Assembly: GCF_000265245.1 (NCBI RefSeq)
Contig: NZ_AJKS02000004.1
Coordinates: 223,449 to 287,448, forward strand
Length of the DNA stretch: 64,000 nucleotides
Direction: 5' to 3'
From: Halomonas smyrnensis AAD6
Lineage (GTDB): Bacteria; Pseudomonadota; Gammaproteobacteria; Pseudomonadales; Halomonadaceae
In this document: piece after piece, positions 42,094 to 51,421 of the stretch
How positions within the stretch are numbered: position 1 is the stretch's first letter
Layout of the letters: each line of letters begins with the position of its first letter
Notes under the pieces: generated by a model
Seen by the model: the letters and a program-made list of their open reading frames with translations, nothing else
What the model was told of the DNA's origin: nothing
Databases searched by the model: none
Program-made: the position numbers and the translations under genes

Positions 42094-42969
42094 TTATTCG
42101 TAGCTTTCTTGGTCATGGAAAAATGAATTCATAAAGAACATGCAGTACCACATGAATGAGAAAGCCCTTGCTGAGTTCTCACGTGTGCCATATGTGGTTG
42201 ATTCTCCATGAAGCACCAAGTGTCGATTTATGATGTGTTCTGGTATGTCAATATCCTGATTGTGGCGTGTGCTTACAACTATGGGGTTTTTTGTGCTTAA
42301 CATAGGTTGCAGCAGTGCGCTAAGATACATTCCGTTATCGTTTCTATTTTTAGCAACTGAAAACAGAGATTCTCTTTGCCCCCATATGGGATAGCCGTGC
42401 TTATCTTTTGAGTAGCCGTCCGCTTGCATCAAGAAAATTGGGGCGGAAAGTGAATATTTCCCTTGTTCATGTGCATCAATTGCCTCAGATATTATGCTCA
42501 TTCGTGAGCTTGGTATTTCGTTAGGGTTGCTGTTTGAGAATTCTCTCATTACATCTTCGAAATGCTGGGTTAAATAAAGGTCTGCGTTTTTTTTACCCTC
42601 GGTTTCACAGAGCTCTTGGTATCTTTTGGTTTGTTGGAATAGCTGTCCAAGGGGCGCTTCGAAGTCTGCAAACCATCCGTTATGGGAGAGAAGTTCAAAT
42701 CTGGTTTTGTGGTTGCCTTGCAGTTCTTCTATGTCATCGGGGATGACGGATATTATTTCTTGAAGTCTTTCAAATAATGGCGCGACTGCATCTGCAATGG
42801 GGTTTAAGTTCTCGGTTGCAAGACGTGCAGTTTCTCCAAATGGGCGCAATGTTTCATGGATCTCGTTCATTCTTCTTGTGAAGTCTTCTGACCACCGGGG
42901 AATGCGTTCATGAATGCGATTGTTTATCTTTGAGATTTCTTCAAGTTTCCTTTTAAGATCCTCGTCCAT
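42094..42969 (-). CDS. AT-rich cargo gene with HEPN-type R-H-x3-H motif
   Basis: 291 residues, coded on the strand opposite to the late genes and visibly AT-richer than its neighbours. The N-terminus is a coiled coil (LKRKLEEISKINNRIHERIP; NEIHETLRPF). Near the C-terminus IINRHLVLHGES gives R249-H-x3-H254, the active-site pattern of HEPN ribonucleases, with TRENSARAFSFMWYCMFF helix after it. AGGAGC precedes the ATG. The gene lies between the lysis terminator and the HNH gene, only 21 bases from the latter. Family not recognised; RNase activity is a hypothesis. Confidence 0.7.
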   Translation of the reverse strand: MDEDLKRKLEEISKINNRIHERIPRWSEDFTRRMNEIHETLRPFGETARLATENLNPIADAVAPLFERLQEIISVIPDDIEELQGNHKTRFELLSHNGWFADFEAPLGQLFQQTKRYQELCETEGKKNADLYLTQHFEDVMREFSNSNPNEIPSSRMSIISEAIDAHEQGKYSLSAPIFLMQADGYSKDKHGYPIWGQRESLFSVAKNRNDNGMYLSALLQPMLSTKNPIVVSTRHNQDIDIPEHIINRHLVLHGESTTYGTRENSARAFSFMWYCMFFMNSFFHDQESYE

Positions 42970-42990
42970 ATCGGAGCTCCTTTAAAGATT

Positions 42991-43398
42991 ATGCCACTAC
43001 GATCCCCGCATCCCTGTCGATCGAGGTTGTGTCGGCAGCTTACACGTGAACGCCATGGTTACTGCAAGGAGCATGCACACCTGCAGGAAGGTTGGACTCG
43101 CCATCAGGGCAGCAAGTCGGCTGCCAAGCGTGGCTACGGCTCGCGCTGGCGAAAACTGCGTCAACTGGTCATGGCGCGTGACCGCTGGCTCTGCCAGGCC
43201 TGTCGGCGTCGGGGCCGTGTCACGCCGGCCGATGTCGTCGACCACATCGTCAACAAGGCCGAGGGAGGCTCTGACAGCCCCGACAACCTCGAGGCGCTGT
43301 GCCGCCTGTGCCACAAGGCGAAGACCCAGCAGGAGGCCCAGCGGGGCCGCAAGCGGGGTGGCTCAGGGGAAGGGGGTGGTCAAATCCCTGAGGCCTGA
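42991..43398 (+). CDS. HNH endonuclease
   Basis: 135 residues. A basic N-terminus (SAAKRGYGSRWRKLRQLVMARDRWLC) leads to the HNH core: CQAC...DVVDHIVNKAEGGSDSPDNLEALCRLCHKAKT, with two CxxC pairs and the D-H / N / H catalytic set. HNH proteins beside terminase genes of HK97-like phages assist cleavage at cos. The ATG at 42991 lacks a clear ribosome site. Confidence 0.9.
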   Translation: MPLRSPHPCRSRLCRQLTRERHGYCKEHAHLQEGWTRHQGSKSAAKRGYGSRWRKLRQLVMARDRWLCQACRRRGRVTPADVVDHIVNKAEGGSDSPDNLEALCRLCHKAKTQQEAQRGRKRGGSGEGGGQIPEA

Positions 43399-43470
43399 CA
43401 CCGGCGAGACCGCACTCGCAGTCAATTTTTTATGCATGAGAAATAACGAAAGTTTTTCTGGAGGGGCCCG

Positions 43471-43917
43471 ATGAGCAACGCTGCACCGGTTCGGGCCTCT
43501 GGTGGGGGCCGAAAGCGCAAGACCAGCCAGCAGCATCAGAGCTCGCTGACCCGCATCGCGCCGCCGGATGACCTGATCGATGCGACGGCCGTTCGCATCT
43601 GGAAGACCCAGTCCAAGATCCTGATCGAGCGCGGGACCTTCGAGCTCGAGGACGCGCCGCTGCTGATCGCCTACTGCAACAGCTTCGCCTACATGCTCCA
43701 GGCCGAGCAGGAGATTGCCGCCCAGGGCATGACGGTGCCCACCGCCGACGGGAGCATCAAGAAGAGCCCCTATGTCGCGGTGCGCAACGACTGCATCGCT
43801 CAGCTGACCCGCACCGGCTCGCTACTGGGGCTGGACCCGCTGACCCGGATCCGCATGCTCGGCGGCGGTAATAACGACGGCGAGAATAACGAGGGCAACG
43901 AATTCGACGAGTTCTGA
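43471..43917 (+). CDS. P27-family terminase small subunit
   Basis: 148 residues. A basic start (GGGRKRKTSQQHQ), then DLIDATAVRIWKTQSKILIERGTFELEDAPLLIAYCNSFAYMLQAEQEI and VRNDCIAQLTRTGSLLGLDPLTRIRM, characteristic of P27 small terminases. It recognises packaging sites in phage DNA. GGAGGGG lies upstream of the ATG. Three bases before the large subunit gene. Acidic Asn-rich C-terminal tail. Confidence 0.9.
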   Translation: MSNAAPVRASGGGRKRKTSQQHQSSLTRIAPPDDLIDATAVRIWKTQSKILIERGTFELEDAPLLIAYCNSFAYMLQAEQEIAAQGMTVPTADGSIKKSPYVAVRNDCIAQLTRTGSLLGLDPLTRIRMLGGGNNDGENNEGNEFDEF

Positions 43918-43920
43918 TCC

Positions 43921-45639
43921 ATGGCCGCCTACCCGAACGTGAATGCGGCGCAGAAGTATGCGCGCGATGTGGTGGGCGGCCGGATCGTCGCCTGCAGTTA
44001 TGTGAAAGCCGCCTGTGCGCGGCACCTGGATGACCTCAAGGCCGCCAAGGCCAAGAGCTACCCCTACCGCTTCGACCGAGACATCGCCGACCGGGTCTGC
44101 AAGTTCATCCAGCTGCTGCCCCACACCAAGGGCGAATGGGCCCGTGGCTCCAAGCGGATTGAGCTTGAGCCCTGGCAGCAGTTCATGTTCGCGGTGGCGT
44201 TCGGCTGGGTCCGCAAGAAGGACAAGGCCCGCCGATTCCGCGAGGTTTACATCGAGGTGCCGCGCAAGAACGGCAAGTCGATCATCGCCGCCGGCGCTGG
44301 CCTCTACGCTTTCTGTGCCGACAACGAGTACGGCGCCGAGGTCTACTGCGGGGCGACCAGCGAAAAGCAGGCCTGGGAGGTGTTTCGGCCGGCCATGAAG
44401 ATGGCCAAGAAGCTGCCCAATCTGCGCAAGAAGTTCGGCCTGGTGGCCTGGGCCAAGAAGCTCGAGCGTACCGACGGCAGCGTGTTCGAGCCGGTGATTG
44501 GCGATCCGGGCGACGGTTCCAGTCCCTCGTTCGCCATCGTCGACGAGTACCACGAGCACCATGACTCGCGGCTCTACGACACCATGATCACCGGCATGGG
44601 TGCCCGGACTCAGCCGTTGATGTGGGTGATCACCACCGCCGGTTACGACGTCTCCGGGCCCTGCCACGAGATGCGCGAGCGAGTCACCGAGATGCTCGAC
44701 GGGGTGACCCGGGACGAGGAGCTTTTCGGGATCATCTACACGATCGACAAGGGCGACGACTGGACCAGCGAGGCCTCGCTCTTCAAGGCGAACCCGAACA
44801 TCGGCGTGTCGGTGAAGCTGGACTATCTGCGCAGCCAGCAGGCCAGGGCAGTGGCCCGCGCCCGTTACGCCAACCAGTTCAAGGTCAAGCACCTCAACGT
44901 CTGGGTCACCTCCAAGGAAGGGTACTTCAACATGGAGGCCTGGCGGGCCAGCGAGGATCCGTCGCTCTCCATCGAGCAGTTCCGCGGCGAAGACTGCGTG
45001 CTGGCTTTCGACCTGGCGCGAAAGCTAGACATGAACTCCATGGCCCGGCTTTTCAGCCGGGTCATCGACGGCAAGGTCCACTACTACTGCGTCGGCCCGC
45101 GGTTCTGGGTGCCTGAGGACACCGCCTTCGACAACGACGATCGACGCCTCGGCGAGCTCTATCAGGGCTGGATCGAGGCCAAGATCCTCGATCCCACCGA
45201 GGGCAGCGAGGTGGATTACCGCGAGATCCTCGAGTGCGCCAAGGAGGCCAACCTCGAGACCCCGGCCAGCGAGTCGCCCATCGACCCGCACGGCGCCGCC
45301 AACCTCTCCCATCAGCTGGACGACGAGGGGCTGACGCCGATCACCACGGTGCAGAACTACACCAACATGTCAGACCCGATGAAGGAGCTGGAGGCGGCCA
45401 TCGTTTCCGGGCGCTTCCATCACGACGGCAATCCGATCATGACCTGGTGCATCGGCAACGTGGTGGGCAAGCACCTGCCGGGGAATGACGACGTAGTGCG
45501 CCCTATCAAGCAGGGCGACCACAACAAGATCGACGGCGCGGTGGCCTTGATCATGGCCATCGGTCGCGCCATGGCCGCGGCCCAGCAGGGCGACAGCGTG
45601 CTCGACTCCCTTTCCGACGACGACGTCCTGGTGATGTGA
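43921..45639 (+). CDS. terL: Terminase large subunit
   Basis: 572 residues. ATPase domain: Walker A-like [13 protein letters not shown] (near residue 117), Walker [13 protein letters not shown], coupling motif ITTAGYD. Nuclease domain (about 340-550): [14 protein letters not shown] (first Asp), and Asp residues in the C-terminal [15 protein letters not shown] region. This is the HK97-type Terminase_1 motor that cuts concatemers and pumps DNA into the prohead. The stop overlaps the next small gene. Confidence 0.95.
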   Translation: MAAYPNVNAAQKYARDVVGGRIVACSYVKAACARHLDDLKAAKAKSYPYRFDRDIADRVCKFIQLLPHTKGEWARGSKRIELEPWQQFMFAVAFGWVRKKDKARRFREVYIEVPRKNGKSIIAAGAGLYAFCADNEYGAEVYCGATSEKQAWEVFRPAMKMAKKLPNLRKKFGLVAWAKKLERTDGSVFEPVIGDPGDGSSPSFAIVDEYHEHHDSRLYDTMITGMGARTQPLMWVITTAGYDVSGPCHEMRERVTEMLDGVTRDEELFGIIYTIDKGDDWTSEASLFKANPNIGVSVKLDYLRSQQARAVARARYANQFKVKHLNVWVTSKEGYFNMEAWRASEDPSLSIEQFRGEDCVLAFDLARKLDMNSMARLFSRVIDGKVHYYCVGPRFWVPEDTAFDNDDRRLGELYQGWIEAKILDPTEGSEVDYREILECAKEANLETPASESPIDPHGAANLSHQLDDEGLTPITTVQNYTNMSDPMKELEAAIVSGRFHHDGNPIMTWCIGNVVGKHLPGNDDVVRPIKQGDHNKIDGAVALIMAIGRAMAAAQQGDSVLDSLSDDDVLVM

Positions 45640-45818
45640 TGCGCCACTTCCTGTTCGACACCCTGGGCCTGGCCGGCTTCGGGGCGATGACCTATGGCCT
45701 CTATCTGCGCTTCGGCCTGGCGGACGCCCTGATCACCTCGGGCGGGCTGCTCCTGGTGCTGGCGCTGGCAGGCGCCCGGGCCGTCAAGCGCGCCGCCGCC
45801 AAGGGGGATGCCGCATGA
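45639..45818 (+). CDS. Small two-helix membrane protein between TerL and portal
   Basis: 59 residues with two hydrophobic stretches (LFDTLGLAGFGAMTYGLYL; ALITSGGLLLVLALAGARAV) and a basic tail. Overlaps the stops and starts of both neighbours. Similar tiny genes occur in HK97-like phages before the portal gene; function unknown. Confidence 0.75.
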   Translation: MRHFLFDTLGLAGFGAMTYGLYLRFGLADALITSGGLLLVLALAGARAVKRAAAKGDAA

Positions 45819-47053
45819 TCCTCGACTCCCTGTTCTCGCCGGGAACCGAGGGCCGATCCCTGGAGAACCCCGATGAGCCGTTGACCGGCCAGAACCTCGC
45901 CGAATACATCGACGACGGTGCCCCTGGCATCAGCGTCAACAACCAGAGCGCGCTGACCCTCTCGGCGGTGTACGCCTGTATCTACGTGCTGTCGTCGTCC
46001 ATCGCCCAGCTGCCGCTGCACGTGATGCGCAAGCAGGGCGACAGCATCGAGGCCGCCAAGGACCACCCGGCCTACTGGTTGCTCCACGACGAGCCCAACG
46101 AGTGGCAGACCAGCTACAAGTGGCGCGAGACCAAGCAGGGCCATGTGCTGGGCTGGGGCAACGGCTACACCGAGGCTGTGCGTTCGCCCCGAGGCGAGCT
46201 CCGCGAGCTGGTCACCCGCCGGCCCTGGGAGACGCAGCTGGTCCGCAACGGCAACCGCTATCTCTACGCCGTCACCCCGGACGACGAAGAGAGCCGGGCG
46301 GTGCAGCTCGAGGACATGATCCACGTTCGCGCCCTGGGCTCCGACGGCCGTCTCGGCAAGAGCCTGGTCCGCCAGCACGCCGAGACCATCGGCCTCGGCC
46401 TGGCCGCCCAGCGCTACGGCAAGGACTTCTTCACCGGAGGCGGCCGGCCGACAGGCCTGGTGTCCGTGAAGGAGTCGCTCAACAAGGAAAGCTGGGAGCG
46501 ACTCAAGACCACCTGGAACAACGCCGTCGGCAAGCTCAAGCAGTCGGAGAACAAGACGCTGATGCTGCCGGTGGGGCTCGACTACAAGTCGATCACCATC
46601 CCGCCGGAAGACGCCCAGTTCCTCGAGACCCGTAAGCTCAACCGCTCCGAGATCGCCGGCATCTTCAACGTGCCGGCGCACATGATCAACGACCTGGACA
46701 AGGCCACCTTCTCGAACATCAGCGAGCAGGCCATCCAGTTCGTCCGGCACACCATGATGCCGTGGATCGTGAACTGGGAGCAGGAGATCAACCGTCGAAT
46801 CTTCACCCGCGCTGAGCGGCGCGCTGGCTACTACGCGAAGTTCAACCTCGCCGGTCTGCTGCGCGGTACCGCCAAGGAGCGCGCGGAGTTCTACCACTAC
46901 GCCATCACCGACGGCTGGATGGACCGCAACGAGGCCCGTGTCCTCGAGGACATGAACCCCCGCGATGGCCTCAGCGAAATGCTGGTCAGCGTCAACGCCC
47001 AGCCGGCGAGCCAGCTTGGCCAACCCGACAACTCCCAGGAGCCGACCTCATGA
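45815..47053 (+). CDS. HK97-family portal protein
   Basis: 412 residues. Typical portal stretches: SALTLSAVYACIYVLSSSIAQLPLHVM, HPAYWLLHDEPNEWQTSYKWRET, GWGNGYTEAVR, RKLNRSEIAGIFNVPAHMIND and QFVRHTMMPWIVNWEQEINRR. It forms the dodecameric ring for DNA entry and exit. The start overlaps the previous stop by four bases and its end overlaps the protease gene by four, typical of this tightly coupled block. Confidence 0.95.
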   Translation: MILDSLFSPGTEGRSLENPDEPLTGQNLAEYIDDGAPGISVNNQSALTLSAVYACIYVLSSSIAQLPLHVMRKQGDSIEAAKDHPAYWLLHDEPNEWQTSYKWRETKQGHVLGWGNGYTEAVRSPRGELRELVTRRPWETQLVRNGNRYLYAVTPDDEESRAVQLEDMIHVRALGSDGRLGKSLVRQHAETIGLGLAAQRYGKDFFTGGGRPTGLVSVKESLNKESWERLKTTWNNAVGKLKQSENKTLMLPVGLDYKSITIPPEDAQFLETRKLNRSEIAGIFNVPAHMINDLDKATFSNISEQAIQFVRHTMMPWIVNWEQEINRRIFTRAERRAGYYAKFNLAGLLRGTAKERAEFYHYAITDGWMDRNEARVLEDMNPRDGLSEMLVSVNAQPASQLGQPDNSQEPTS

Positions 47054-47652
47054 GCGAAGTCGAGAAGCGCGCGCTCGCCGCCGAAGTGCGCGCCGAAGAA
47101 GGCGAGGAGGGCCAGCCCGCGCGGATCGTCGGGCATGGCGCCGTCTTCAACAAGCGTAGCGAGATGATCATGGGCATGTTCAAGGAGGAGATCGCCCCGG
47201 GCGCCTTCGACGACGTGCTCGGCGATGACGTCCGCGCCCTGTTCAACCACGACGCCAACTTCGTGTTGGGTCGCACGCGTTCGCAGACCCTCGAGCTCTC
47301 CGTCGATGCCGAGGGTCTGCGCTACGAGATCACCCCGCCGGACACCCAGTCCGTGCGCGACCTGGTTCTGGCGCCGCTTTCCCGCGGTGACATCACCGGA
47401 TCCAGCTTCGCCTTTCGCGTCGCGCCCGACGGCGACGAATGGCGGGAAGAGGATGACGGCCTGATCGTGCGCACCATCACGCGCTTCAGTCGTCTGCTCG
47501 ATGTCTCGCCGGTGACTTACCCGGCCTACCCGGATGCGGGCGCCGCCGCGCGCTCCCTCGAGGCCCGCTGCAACGAGGTCCAGGGCCTCGTGCGCAAGGC
47601 CGTCAATGAGCGCCGCGCCCGCGAGCGCTTCCTTGATCTGATCCATGCCTGA
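47050..47652 (+). CDS. HK97-type prohead maturation protease
   Basis: 200 residues. GHGAVFNKRSEMI at the start, catalytic His in LFNHDANFVLGRT and Ser in GDITGSSFAFRV are the U35/HK97 protease signature. It cleaves the delta domain from the capsid protein and itself during maturation. Twenty bases precede the capsid gene. Confidence 0.93.
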   Translation: MSEVEKRALAAEVRAEEGEEGQPARIVGHGAVFNKRSEMIMGMFKEEIAPGAFDDVLGDDVRALFNHDANFVLGRTRSQTLELSVDAEGLRYEITPPDTQSVRDLVLAPLSRGDITGSSFAFRVAPDGDEWREEDDGLIVRTITRFSRLLDVSPVTYPAYPDAGAAARSLEARCNEVQGLVRKAVNERRARERFLDLIHA

Positions 47653-47671
47653 ATGCCCCGGAGGGCCAATC

Positions 47672-48898
47672 ATGAAACTGCACGAACTGAAGCAGCGCTA
47701 TAACGCCGTCGCCAAGGACATGCGGGCGCTGCACGACAACATCGGCGATGCCGAGTGGACCGACGAGCAGCGCTCCGAGTGGAAGCGCATGAAAGGCGAG
47801 CTCGACGGCCTGAACGACAAGATCCAGCGCGAGGAAGAGCTTCGCGACGCCGACCAGCGCTTCGTCGAGGAGAGCGAAGAAGAGCAGCGCGCCCGCGCCG
47901 AGTCCGAAGAGCGTGGCGCACCTCCGAAAGACGAGCAGCGTTCCCAGGCCTTCGACGCCTTCCTGCGCCACGGCGCCGCCGAGATGAGCGCCGAGCAGCG
48001 CGAGCTTCTGCGCGAGATGCGCGCCCAAAGCACATCCACTGACGAGAAGGGCGGCTACACCGTTCCCACCGAGCTCCTCAACCAGGTCCATGAGGCCATG
48101 AAGGACTACGGCGGTCTGGCCGGCGTGTCCCAGGTCATCACCACCGATCGCGGTAACGCCATCGAGTGGCCGACCAGTGACGGCACCGCGGAGGAGGGCG
48201 AGCTGCTCGGCGAGAACTCGGCAGCTTCCGAGGGCGACGTCGACTTCGGGATGGAGACCCTGGGCGCCAAGAAGCTCAGCTCCAAGGTAATCCGGGTGTC
48301 GAACGAGCTGCTCAACGACAGCGGCATCAACATTCAGGGCTTCCTCGCTCGCCGCATCGGCCAGCGCCTCGGCCGAGGCGAGGCCAAGTACCTGGTCCAG
48401 GGCTCCGGTGCCGGCACCCCGGTGCAGCCCAAGGGCCTGCAGGCCTCGGTGACCAACACCGTTAGCACGGCTTCCCTGTCCGACTTCACTTGGCAGGAAG
48501 TGAACAAGCTGATCCATTCCGTGGATCCGGCTTACCGTCGTGCGCCTAGCTTCCGCCTGGGCTTCAACGACAACACCCTGCAGCTGCTCACCGAGATGGA
48601 AGACGCCAACGGTCGCCCGCTGTGGCTGCCGGCCGTTGCTGGGGCTGCCCCGGCCAGCGTGCTCGGCAAGGAGTACTTCGTCGACCAGGGCATCGCCAGC
48701 ATTGGTGCCAGCACTAAGTTCATGTATGCCGGCGACTTCCAGCAGTTCGTGATCCGCCGGGTCCGCTACATGGTGCTGAAACGCCTGGTGGAGCGCTACG
48801 CAGAGTACGACCAGACCGGCTTCCTCGCCTTCCACCGCTTCGACTGCGTGCTGCAGGACCTGGCCGCCATCAAGGCGCTGCAGGCCCCGGCCACCTGA
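47672..48898 (+). CDS. Major capsid protein (HK97 fold)
   Basis: 408 residues from ATG 47672 (GGAGGG upstream). Residues 1 to about 100 are a charged coiled-coil delta domain serving as internal scaffold. The mature part starts near STDEKGGYTVPTELLNQVHEAM and continues with FLARRIGQRLGRGEAKYLVQGSGAGTPVQPKGL, FRLGFNDNTLQLLTEMEDANGRPLW and a C-terminal GFLAFHRFDCVL, all typical of HK97-like capsids. An upstream in-frame start at 47645 was not chosen. Confidence 0.95.
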   Translation: MKLHELKQRYNAVAKDMRALHDNIGDAEWTDEQRSEWKRMKGELDGLNDKIQREEELRDADQRFVEESEEEQRARAESEERGAPPKDEQRSQAFDAFLRHGAAEMSAEQRELLREMRAQSTSTDEKGGYTVPTELLNQVHEAMKDYGGLAGVSQVITTDRGNAIEWPTSDGTAEEGELLGENSAASEGDVDFGMETLGAKKLSSKVIRVSNELLNDSGINIQGFLARRIGQRLGRGEAKYLVQGSGAGTPVQPKGLQASVTNTVSTASLSDFTWQEVNKLIHSVDPAYRRAPSFRLGFNDNTLQLLTEMEDANGRPLWLPAVAGAAPASVLGKEYFVDQGIASIGASTKFMYAGDFQQFVIRRVRYMVLKRLVERYAEYDQTGFLAFHRFDCVLQDLAAIKALQAPAT

Positions 48899-48942
48899 TC
48901 CACCAGGCCGCCGCTGGCGGCCCATGACTCCCCGGAGCCACG

Positions 48943-49272
48943 ATGCTCGAGCTGGACATCATCAAGCAGCACGTCCGGCTCGAGTCGGACGATGTCGAGG
49001 AGGACACCCTGCTCGACACCTACGCCACCGCCGCCCGGCGGATGGTGGAGCACCAGACCGGCCGGAACCTCTTCGCCACTAAGGAAGAGATCCCGACCGA
49101 CGCCGATGACAGCGCACTGGTGCTCGACGATGACCTGACCACCGCGATGCTGTTGCTGATCGGCCACTGGTACGAGAACCGGGAGGCCGTGGCTCTCGGC
49201 ACCATCGCCACTGAATTGCCCATGGCGGTGCAGGCGCTGATCAGCCCTTACCGCCACTTCCACATCGATTGA
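48943..49272 (+). CDS. Head-tail connector (gp6-like)
   Basis: 109 residues, mostly helical: LDIIKQHVRLESDDVEEDTLLDTYATAARRMVEHQTGRNL and MLLLIGHWYENREAV ... MAVQALISPYRHF. This is the gp6/gp15-like connector family that attaches below the portal. GGAGCC lies upstream. Position after the capsid gene agrees. Confidence 0.9.
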   Translation: MLELDIIKQHVRLESDDVEEDTLLDTYATAARRMVEHQTGRNLFATKEEIPTDADDSALVLDDDLTTAMLLLIGHWYENREAVALGTIATELPMAVQALISPYRHFHID

Positions 49273-49282
49273 GGAGGCCGCC

Positions 49283-49717
49283 ATGGCCAAGTCACCCGCA
49301 AAGCCACGTGCCGGCCGGCGCACTTCTGCGCCGGCCGAAACCGCCGCTACCTCACCGGAAGAGGCCGCCGTGCCGCCGGAAGCTGGCGCCGAGACGGCCA
49401 TCAGCGAGACCGCCGAGGAACGCCAGGACGCGCCCGGCGAAATCGCGCCCGATGACGAGCGAGAGCCAGCCCCGGTCGGAGAGGGAGGCGAAGGAGCTCC
49501 GGCCGACGATACCGAGCATGCCCAAGGCGAGACGCTGTCCTGCAACAACCAGTCGGAGGATAGCGGAAAGCCTGAGCGCGCCACCTCGGCGGGCATGGTC
49601 GAAGCCAAGCTCAAGGTGCGTTGGGCCAGTGGCGGTCGCCCCCACGAGGCCGGTGAGACGGTGCCTATGACGCGCGGCACCTACGAGCGCCTGAAGAAGT
49701 TCGGCCGGGTGGAGTGA
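49283..49717 (+). CDS. Phage structural-region protein with disordered N-terminus
   Basis: 144 residues. The first 100 are low complexity, rich in Ala, Glu, Pro and Thr, and probably disordered. The last 40 (VEAKLKVRWASGGRPHEAGETVPMTRGTYERLKKFGRVE) form a compact small domain common after connector genes in siphophages. Function unknown; one base separates it from the next gene. Confidence 0.75.
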   Translation: MAKSPAKPRAGRRTSAPAETAATSPEEAAVPPEAGAETAISETAEERQDAPGEIAPDDEREPAPVGEGGEGAPADDTEHAQGETLSCNNQSEDSGKPERATSAGMVEAKLKVRWASGGRPHEAGETVPMTRGTYERLKKFGRVE

Positions 49718-49718
49718 C

Positions 49719-50087
49719 ATGCGCTCCGGCAAGATTCGCCACCGCGTCACTCTCGAATTCTGGGGTCGCCGGGAATTCGAGTGGGCGGAAGATGGCTTTT
49801 GGCGCGACCGTTCGGATTCCGGTGCCACGCCGGATGCATGGGCAACCGGACCCACTATCTGGGCCAGCGTCGAGCCCCTCAGCGGCCGCCTGCTGCTAGC
49901 CGCCCAGGAGGCCCAAAGCGACACCTCGGCGCGTATCCGCATGCGCTGGCGTCGAGACGTGGCGAATGCCACGGGCAAGACGCTGCGCCTCAAGCATAAC
50001 GGTTTGATCTACCGCATCGAGGGGCGTCCACTCGATGTGGATGGCCGCCGCCGTGAACTGGAGGTCATGGTCCATGAGTGGGTTTGA
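49719..50087 (+). CDS. Head-tail adaptor / head closure protein
   Basis: 122 residues, beta-rich. GKIRHRVTLEF at the start, TIWASVEPLSGRLLLAAQEA, RIRMRWRRDV and LRLKHNGLIYRIEGRPLDVDGRRRELEVMV match the SPP1 gp16-like head-tail adaptor family. It seals the connector and docks the tail. Overlaps the next gene by 14 bases. Confidence 0.9.
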   Translation: MRSGKIRHRVTLEFWGRREFEWAEDGFWRDRSDSGATPDAWATGPTIWASVEPLSGRLLLAAQEAQSDTSARIRMRWRRDVANATGKTLRLKHNGLIYRIEGRPLDVDGRRRELEVMVHEWV

Positions 50088-50517
50088 ATGGCAAGTCGCC
50101 GGGGAAGGGTACGACGCCGCCCGGCGTGACATGGCGAGCCTGCAGCGAAAGCTGCAGCAGGGGGCTGTGCGTGCCGGACTAGTGCGCTCCATTTCGCCCA
50201 CCAAGAAGTTGGCCAAGCGGCTGGCGCCGCACGATACCGGTGACCTGGCCCGGGCGGTGGGGCATCACTCCATCAGCAAGACAGCCAAGGCCCGGCTTGG
50301 CATCGAGCCCGACACCGTCGCCCTGCTGGTCGGCACCAACCGACGCATCAATGGCCGTTGGCAGGGCAGAAAAGGGCTCTGGCATGAGCAGGGCACCGAG
50401 AATATGGAGGCTAACCCCTTCCTGGCGCCGGCCCTGGAGCAAACCCAGTCAGGCTTCGCCAGCCGTTTCTACGACGGTCTTAGCCGCTACCTCGATCGCA
50501 AAAGGGGCAGCACATGA
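50074..50517 (+). CDS. HK97 gp10-like tail protein
   Basis: 147 residues. Begins MSGFEWQVAGEGYDAARRDMASLQRKLQQGAVRAGLVRSI and has APHDTGDLARAV and GLWHEQGTENMEANPFLAPALEQ, the usual gp10-family pattern. ATG at 50074 has GGAGG upstream, inside the adaptor gene. Neck or tail-completion protein. Confidence 0.9.
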   Translation: MSGFEWQVAGEGYDAARRDMASLQRKLQQGAVRAGLVRSISPTKKLAKRLAPHDTGDLARAVGHHSISKTAKARLGIEPDTVALLVGTNRRINGRWQGRKGLWHEQGTENMEANPFLAPALEQTQSGFASRFYDGLSRYLDRKRGST

Positions 50518-51239
50518 TCGACGCCATCCTCTCGGCCTTGAACGCCGCCGGCGTTACCGCCTGGCGCTCCAGCGACGCCGATCACAGTCGGGCCGACACG
50601 GTGCCCGGGCTGTTCACCCTGGTGGCTCCCGTGGTGGACGGCGATCTCTGGCCGGTGCAGCTCCCGAACGATGCGCCGCTTACCAACGGCGTGTATAGCC
50701 TGGCAGGGCAAGGCGACATCGAGGTAGATGGCTATCGCCTTGGCCGCATCGATACCTATGTGCTCAGTCTGCGCAACCCGACCTTCGACCCGCTCCGCAC
50801 CATGACCGATGACCTGATCGCCCGGGTGGCCGCACATGCTGGCCTCGAGAGCTGGGAGATCACCGACGCCGCCACCGACTACGAATTCGACCCGCGTCAG
50901 TACCGTGCCCACTTCGAGCTTCAGGCCACCAGCCTGGCCACCGAGACCCCGGCGCTGCCGGCTGGCTTCGTGCATCCGGTGCAGGCCGATGCCGAGCCCA
51001 ACGCTATCGGCACCTTCCAGGTTCGCCAGACAGTCCACGAACACATCGCCGTGGCGCTGGTGGCCGAGCAGGGCGACCTCGAGGCGCAGCGGCAGGCATG
51101 CCTTGCCACGCTACTGGGTCTCGAGGCCGACGACGCCGTTTCACCGCTGGAGTATGCCGGCGGCCAACGGGTGGCCGTCTCCGGCCGCCTGGTCTTCTGG
51201 CGCGAGCTCTACCGCTACCAGCGCCTCATCTACACCTGA
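50514..51239 (+). CDS. Tail terminator-like protein, apparently internally duplicated
   Basis: 241 residues, longer than usual tail terminators (about 130-190). IDTYVLSLRNPTFDPLRTMTDDLIARVAAHAGL and, later, EHIAVALVAEQGDLEAQRQACLATLLGL follow the same strand-helix pattern, each followed by a Phe/Tyr-rich strand (YRAHFELQAT; GRLVFWRELYRYQRLIY). This suggests a tandem duplication or fusion. The family assignment rests on gene order and the second half. Confidence 0.7.
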   Translation: MIDAILSALNAAGVTAWRSSDADHSRADTVPGLFTLVAPVVDGDLWPVQLPNDAPLTNGVYSLAGQGDIEVDGYRLGRIDTYVLSLRNPTFDPLRTMTDDLIARVAAHAGLESWEITDAATDYEFDPRQYRAHFELQATSLATETPALPAGFVHPVQADAEPNAIGTFQVRQTVHEHIAVALVAEQGDLEAQRQACLATLLGLEADDAVSPLEYAGGQRVAVSGRLVFWRELYRYQRLIYT

Positions 51240-51256
51240 CTCCGACGGAGGCTCTC

Positions 51257-51421
51257 ATGCCCAACCACGGCGGCCGTTACGAGATCCGTGACGGCAAGCG
51301 CGTGCTGGTCGAACGCACCAAGCCCGCGCCCGATCCCCGGCCCAAGGCCGACCCCAAGCCCGCCGCCAAGCCGGCGCCGAAGAAATCCAGCACTGATGTG
51401 AAGGAGCAGAACGATGGCTAA
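51257..51421 (+). CDS. Small basic Pro/Lys-rich protein
   Basis: 54 residues from ATG 51257 (CGGAGG upstream). An ordered start MPNHGGRYEIRDGKRVLVER is followed by a Lys/Pro/Ala repeat tail. Similar short genes precede the tail-tube gene in related siphophages. Overlaps the next gene by eight bases. Function unknown. Confidence 0.75.
   Translation: MPNHGGRYEIRDGKRVLVERTKPAPDPRPKADPKPAAKPAPKKSSTDVKEQNDG

Noticed and set aside
45636..45638. GTG start for the small gene between terL and portal
   Set aside because: The ATG at 45639 gives the same protein minus one residue and is the more usual start codon.
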